A stretch of DNA of 22,201 nt from Candidatus Galligastranaerophilus intestinigallinarum (GTDB taxonomy: Bacteria; Cyanobacteriota; Vampirovibrionia; Gastranaerophilales; Gastranaerophilaceae), in contig DVKW01000222.1 in NCBI GenBank assembly GCA_018715855.1, forward strand, positions 1 to 22,201, in the 5' to 3' direction. Under the pieces are notes generated by a model. That model was not told the DNA's origin. It did no database searches and worked only from the letters and a program-made list of their open reading frames with translations. Of this stretch, positions 20,677-22,201 are shown piece after piece. The position numbers and the translations under genes were made by a program. The first letter of the stretch is position 1. Every line of letters begins with the position of its first letter.

Positions 20677-21030
20677 CTAATTAGCATTTAAAACAATGTT
20701 TTTAACTCTGTATCTCGGTACTTGTATTCTTGCGGAAGGAATTTCAAAAACAACTTTGTATAAATCTATATAAATTACTCTGCAAGTTGCATCCGTTAGA
20801 TTTCTTGACAAAGGTTTTTCTTTATATTGAATAAAATCACCGAAATAATCTATGTTTTTAGACCTTGTAAAAGTATATTCCATGCCGCTTTTGTTAATTT
20901 TTATAAGCCCGTCAACATAAGAAAATATTTTACCTGTTAAAATCGTGTCTTTTGTTTGCACCGTGTCTTTTGCCAAAACAGGTGTAATTGAAATAAAAAT
21001 AAGTAAAATTAATATGTATAAAAATTTCAT
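20677..21030 (-). CDS. Small secreted protein of unknown function
   Basis: This 117-residue protein has a signal peptide (hydrophobic 4-18, probable cleavage at VLA-KD, residue 20). The mature domain is about 95 residues, beta-rich and basic, with KIFSYVDGLIKINKSGMEYT and a later VIYIDLYKVVFEIPSARIQV. The alternating pattern suggests a small beta-barrel or SH3-like fold, but I recognise no family. It is the first gene of the operon with the receiver-GGDEF protein and hisF. Its own promoter ends 8 nt before the ATG, so its mRNA should be leaderless. The operon would then translate its first gene without a ribosome site. Confidence 0.72.
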   Translation of the reverse strand: MKFLYILILLIFISITPVLAKDTVQTKDTILTGKIFSYVDGLIKINKSGMEYTFTRSKNIDYFGDFIQYKEKPLSRNLTDATCRVIYIDLYKVVFEIPSARIQVPRYRVKNIVLNAN

Positions 21031-21037
21031 AGTTTTG

Positions 21038-21066
21038 AGTATATCATATTTTTCAAACTAAGTTAA
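21038..21066 (-). promoter_or_regulatory. Leaderless-type promoter of the GGDEF/hisF operon
   Basis: On the minus strand TTAACT (21061-21066), a 17-bp spacer and TATACT (21038-21043), preceded by TG (TGATATACT), combine a -35 with an extended -10. The hexamer ends 8 nt before the A of the ATG at 21030. Confidence 0.68.
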
Positions 21067-21128
21067 GAAATTTATATCATCCAAAAAGTTTAAAAAATTT
21101 TTACATTAAAGCCCCGAAATTTAAAGTT

Positions 21129-21137
21129 TGTTATATT
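21129..21137 (+). promoter_or_regulatory. Extended -10 of the beta-lactamase-fold gene
   Basis: TGTTATATT is an extended -10 whose last base lies 7 nt before the A of the ATG at 21144. No Shine-Dalgarno is present. A TTTACA at 21100-21105 is too far away to pair with it. Confidence 0.52.
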
Positions 21138-21143
21138 GATTTT

Positions 21144-22201
21144 ATGCAAAATATTTACTATGAAAATTATCCGAAACAAAATTCAAATTTTAATTGTAAA
21201 GCAACCGATAATATAAAATGTTCGGAATATAAAAATGTGCCAAAAACACGCAAAAACAGAAATTCTAAGCCAAAAATCGCAGCGGCTGTTTTTGTTTGGT
21301 CAACAATTTTGTTGGGTGCTTTTTCTCTTAATTTGCCAAATTTTATAGAACCTGTTTATCTTAACAGATTAAATAATTCTTCCCTTGATTTTAATGCAGA
21401 AGAAGTTTATGCACCAACTTTGAACTATGTTAATAATTTAACTTTTTTAAATAAAAATATTTTGGCAGGAACTCCTTCAAAAGGTGCGGAAAAAATGCTT
21501 TCAATTAATTCAACGGGTGAATTAACAGGCCTTAAAAACAGCATTTTGCCGATTTTAGACAATTATAAAAATCTTCATGCGGGAATTTTTATATATGATT
21601 ACCACACGGGAAAAACCGTTGATATAAATAAAGATGAAATTTTCCCCGCAGCAAGTATTATTAAAATTCCTGTTTTATTGGATTTCTTCAACAGAAACAA
21701 GGATTTGGAAAAAGAAGGCTTTGAACCAATCAGTTTAGACAAAAAAATAACCTTCACGGAAGCCCACAGAACGGAAGGCTCGGGAAATTTGCAGTTTAAA
21801 AGCGCTGATGTTGATTATTCGATTGACTATTTAGCAAAAATTATGATAAGAAAATCGGATAATTCCGCAACAAACATGTTAATTGAAGAAGTTGGCGGAA
21901 TAAACCAATTAAACGCTGCAATAAGGCATTGGGGCTTTTCAAAAACGCAAGTTACATCATGGCTTCCCGATTTAAAAGGAACAAACACTACAACACCTTA
22001 TGACATTGCAACAATGTTGTACAATATAGATAATCAAAAGTTTTTGCCCATCCAATCTGCTGCAAATATCAAAGAATATATGAGCCATGTGGAAAACAGA
22101 ACTTTGATTAAATCTCAATTGCCTGAAAATGCTATTTTAATGCACAAAACAGGTGACATTGGAAAAATGCTCGGTGATGCAGGGGTTATTTATTCACCAT
22201 C
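21144..22201 (+). CDS. Membrane-anchored beta-lactamase-fold serine hydrolase, partial
   Basis: This is my own translation of the plus strand from 21144; 352 residues are visible and the gene runs off the right end. A polar cytoplasmic N-terminus (1-44) is followed by one membrane anchor (about 45-65), a linker, then a penicillin-recognising domain from about 120. Active-site motifs are SIIK (Ser171 nucleophile, Lys174), SDN (238-240) and KTG (335-337), as in class A beta-lactamases and low-molecular-weight PBPs. The omega loop reads WLPDLK (273-278) where class A enzymes have WEPELN. The Glu166 general base is therefore replaced by Leu and Asn170 by Lys. That argues against efficient beta-lactam hydrolysis and for a peptidoglycan-related or unknown serine hydrolase. 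It is divergent from the GGDEF operon and has a leaderless-type promoter. Confidence 0.85.
   Translation, partial: MQNIYYENYPKQNSNFNCKATDNIKCSEYKNVPKTRKNRNSKPKIAAAVFVWSTILLGAFSLNLPNFIEPVYLNRLNNSSLDFNAEEVYAPTLNYVNNLTFLNKNILAGTPSKGAEKMLSINSTGELTGLKNSILPILDNYKNLHAGIFIYDYHTGKTVDINKDEIFPAASIIKIPVLLDFFNRNKDLEKEGFEPISLDKKITFTEAHRTEGSGNLQFKSADVDYSIDYLAKIMIRKSDNSATNMLIEEVGGINQLNAAIRHWGFSKTQVTSWLPDLKGTNTTTPYDIATMLYNIDNQKFLPIQSAANIKEYMSHVENRTLIKSQLPENAILMHKTGDIGKMLGDAGVIYSP

Overview
This is an AT-rich bacterial stretch with densely packed genes on both strands and standard codons. Several features point to a non-photosynthetic cyanobacterial relative of the Melainabacteria/Vampirovibrionia (Gastranaerophilales) type. 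These are a VKOR–DsbA fusion of the cyanobacterial kind, an envelope protein with a (K)RLxRIExKIFG motif, a protein beginning MGLAASQARLLLLTA, and a full-length ComEC. The lineage is an inference from remembered family distributions and is moderately confident at best. There are no tRNA or rRNA genes, no CRISPR array, no transposase and no phage gene. The window cuts a gene at each end.

Layout. At 1-3562 (minus) an AsmA-like envelope protein is followed by the start of a DHA2-type drug exporter. A 44-bp divergent promoter region separates this from a secreted WG-repeat protein (3607-4464, plus). Its stop codon directly abuts that of a minus-strand unit running LysM protein, AGCS amino-acid:sodium symporter, BioF and a small membrane protein (8291 down to 4465). 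A protein with two HTH-like repeats (8376-8957) lies upstream. On the plus strand come pth and two secreted proteins of unknown role (9083-11411), ending at a strong bidirectional terminator. Beyond that is an Ala/Gly/Thr-rich 555-residue orphan (11470-13137, minus) flanked by a 12-bp inverted repeat. comEC (13280-15829, plus) converges on a vkor-dsbA/queH operon (17737 down to 16024). An uncharacterised 290-residue protein (18084-18956, plus) has a dyad-rich upstream region. It converges on an operon of a small secreted protein, a receiver-GGDEF protein with an altered active site, and hisF (21030 down to 19016). A membrane-anchored beta-lactamase-fold protein lacking the class A Glu166 equivalent runs off the right end.

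Two initiation styles are visible. Most cytoplasmic or highly expressed genes (pth, the AGCS gene, vkor-dsbA, the 290- and 555-residue genes) have Shine-Dalgarno sequences. Several exported or membrane proteins (3607, 9686, 21030, 21144, perhaps 3562, 10575 and 13280) have no Shine-Dalgarno, and a -10 element ends only 6-9 nt before the ATG, which predicts leaderless mRNAs. The most interesting functional pairing is the alanine-type symporter overlapping bioF, whose enzyme consumes L-alanine.
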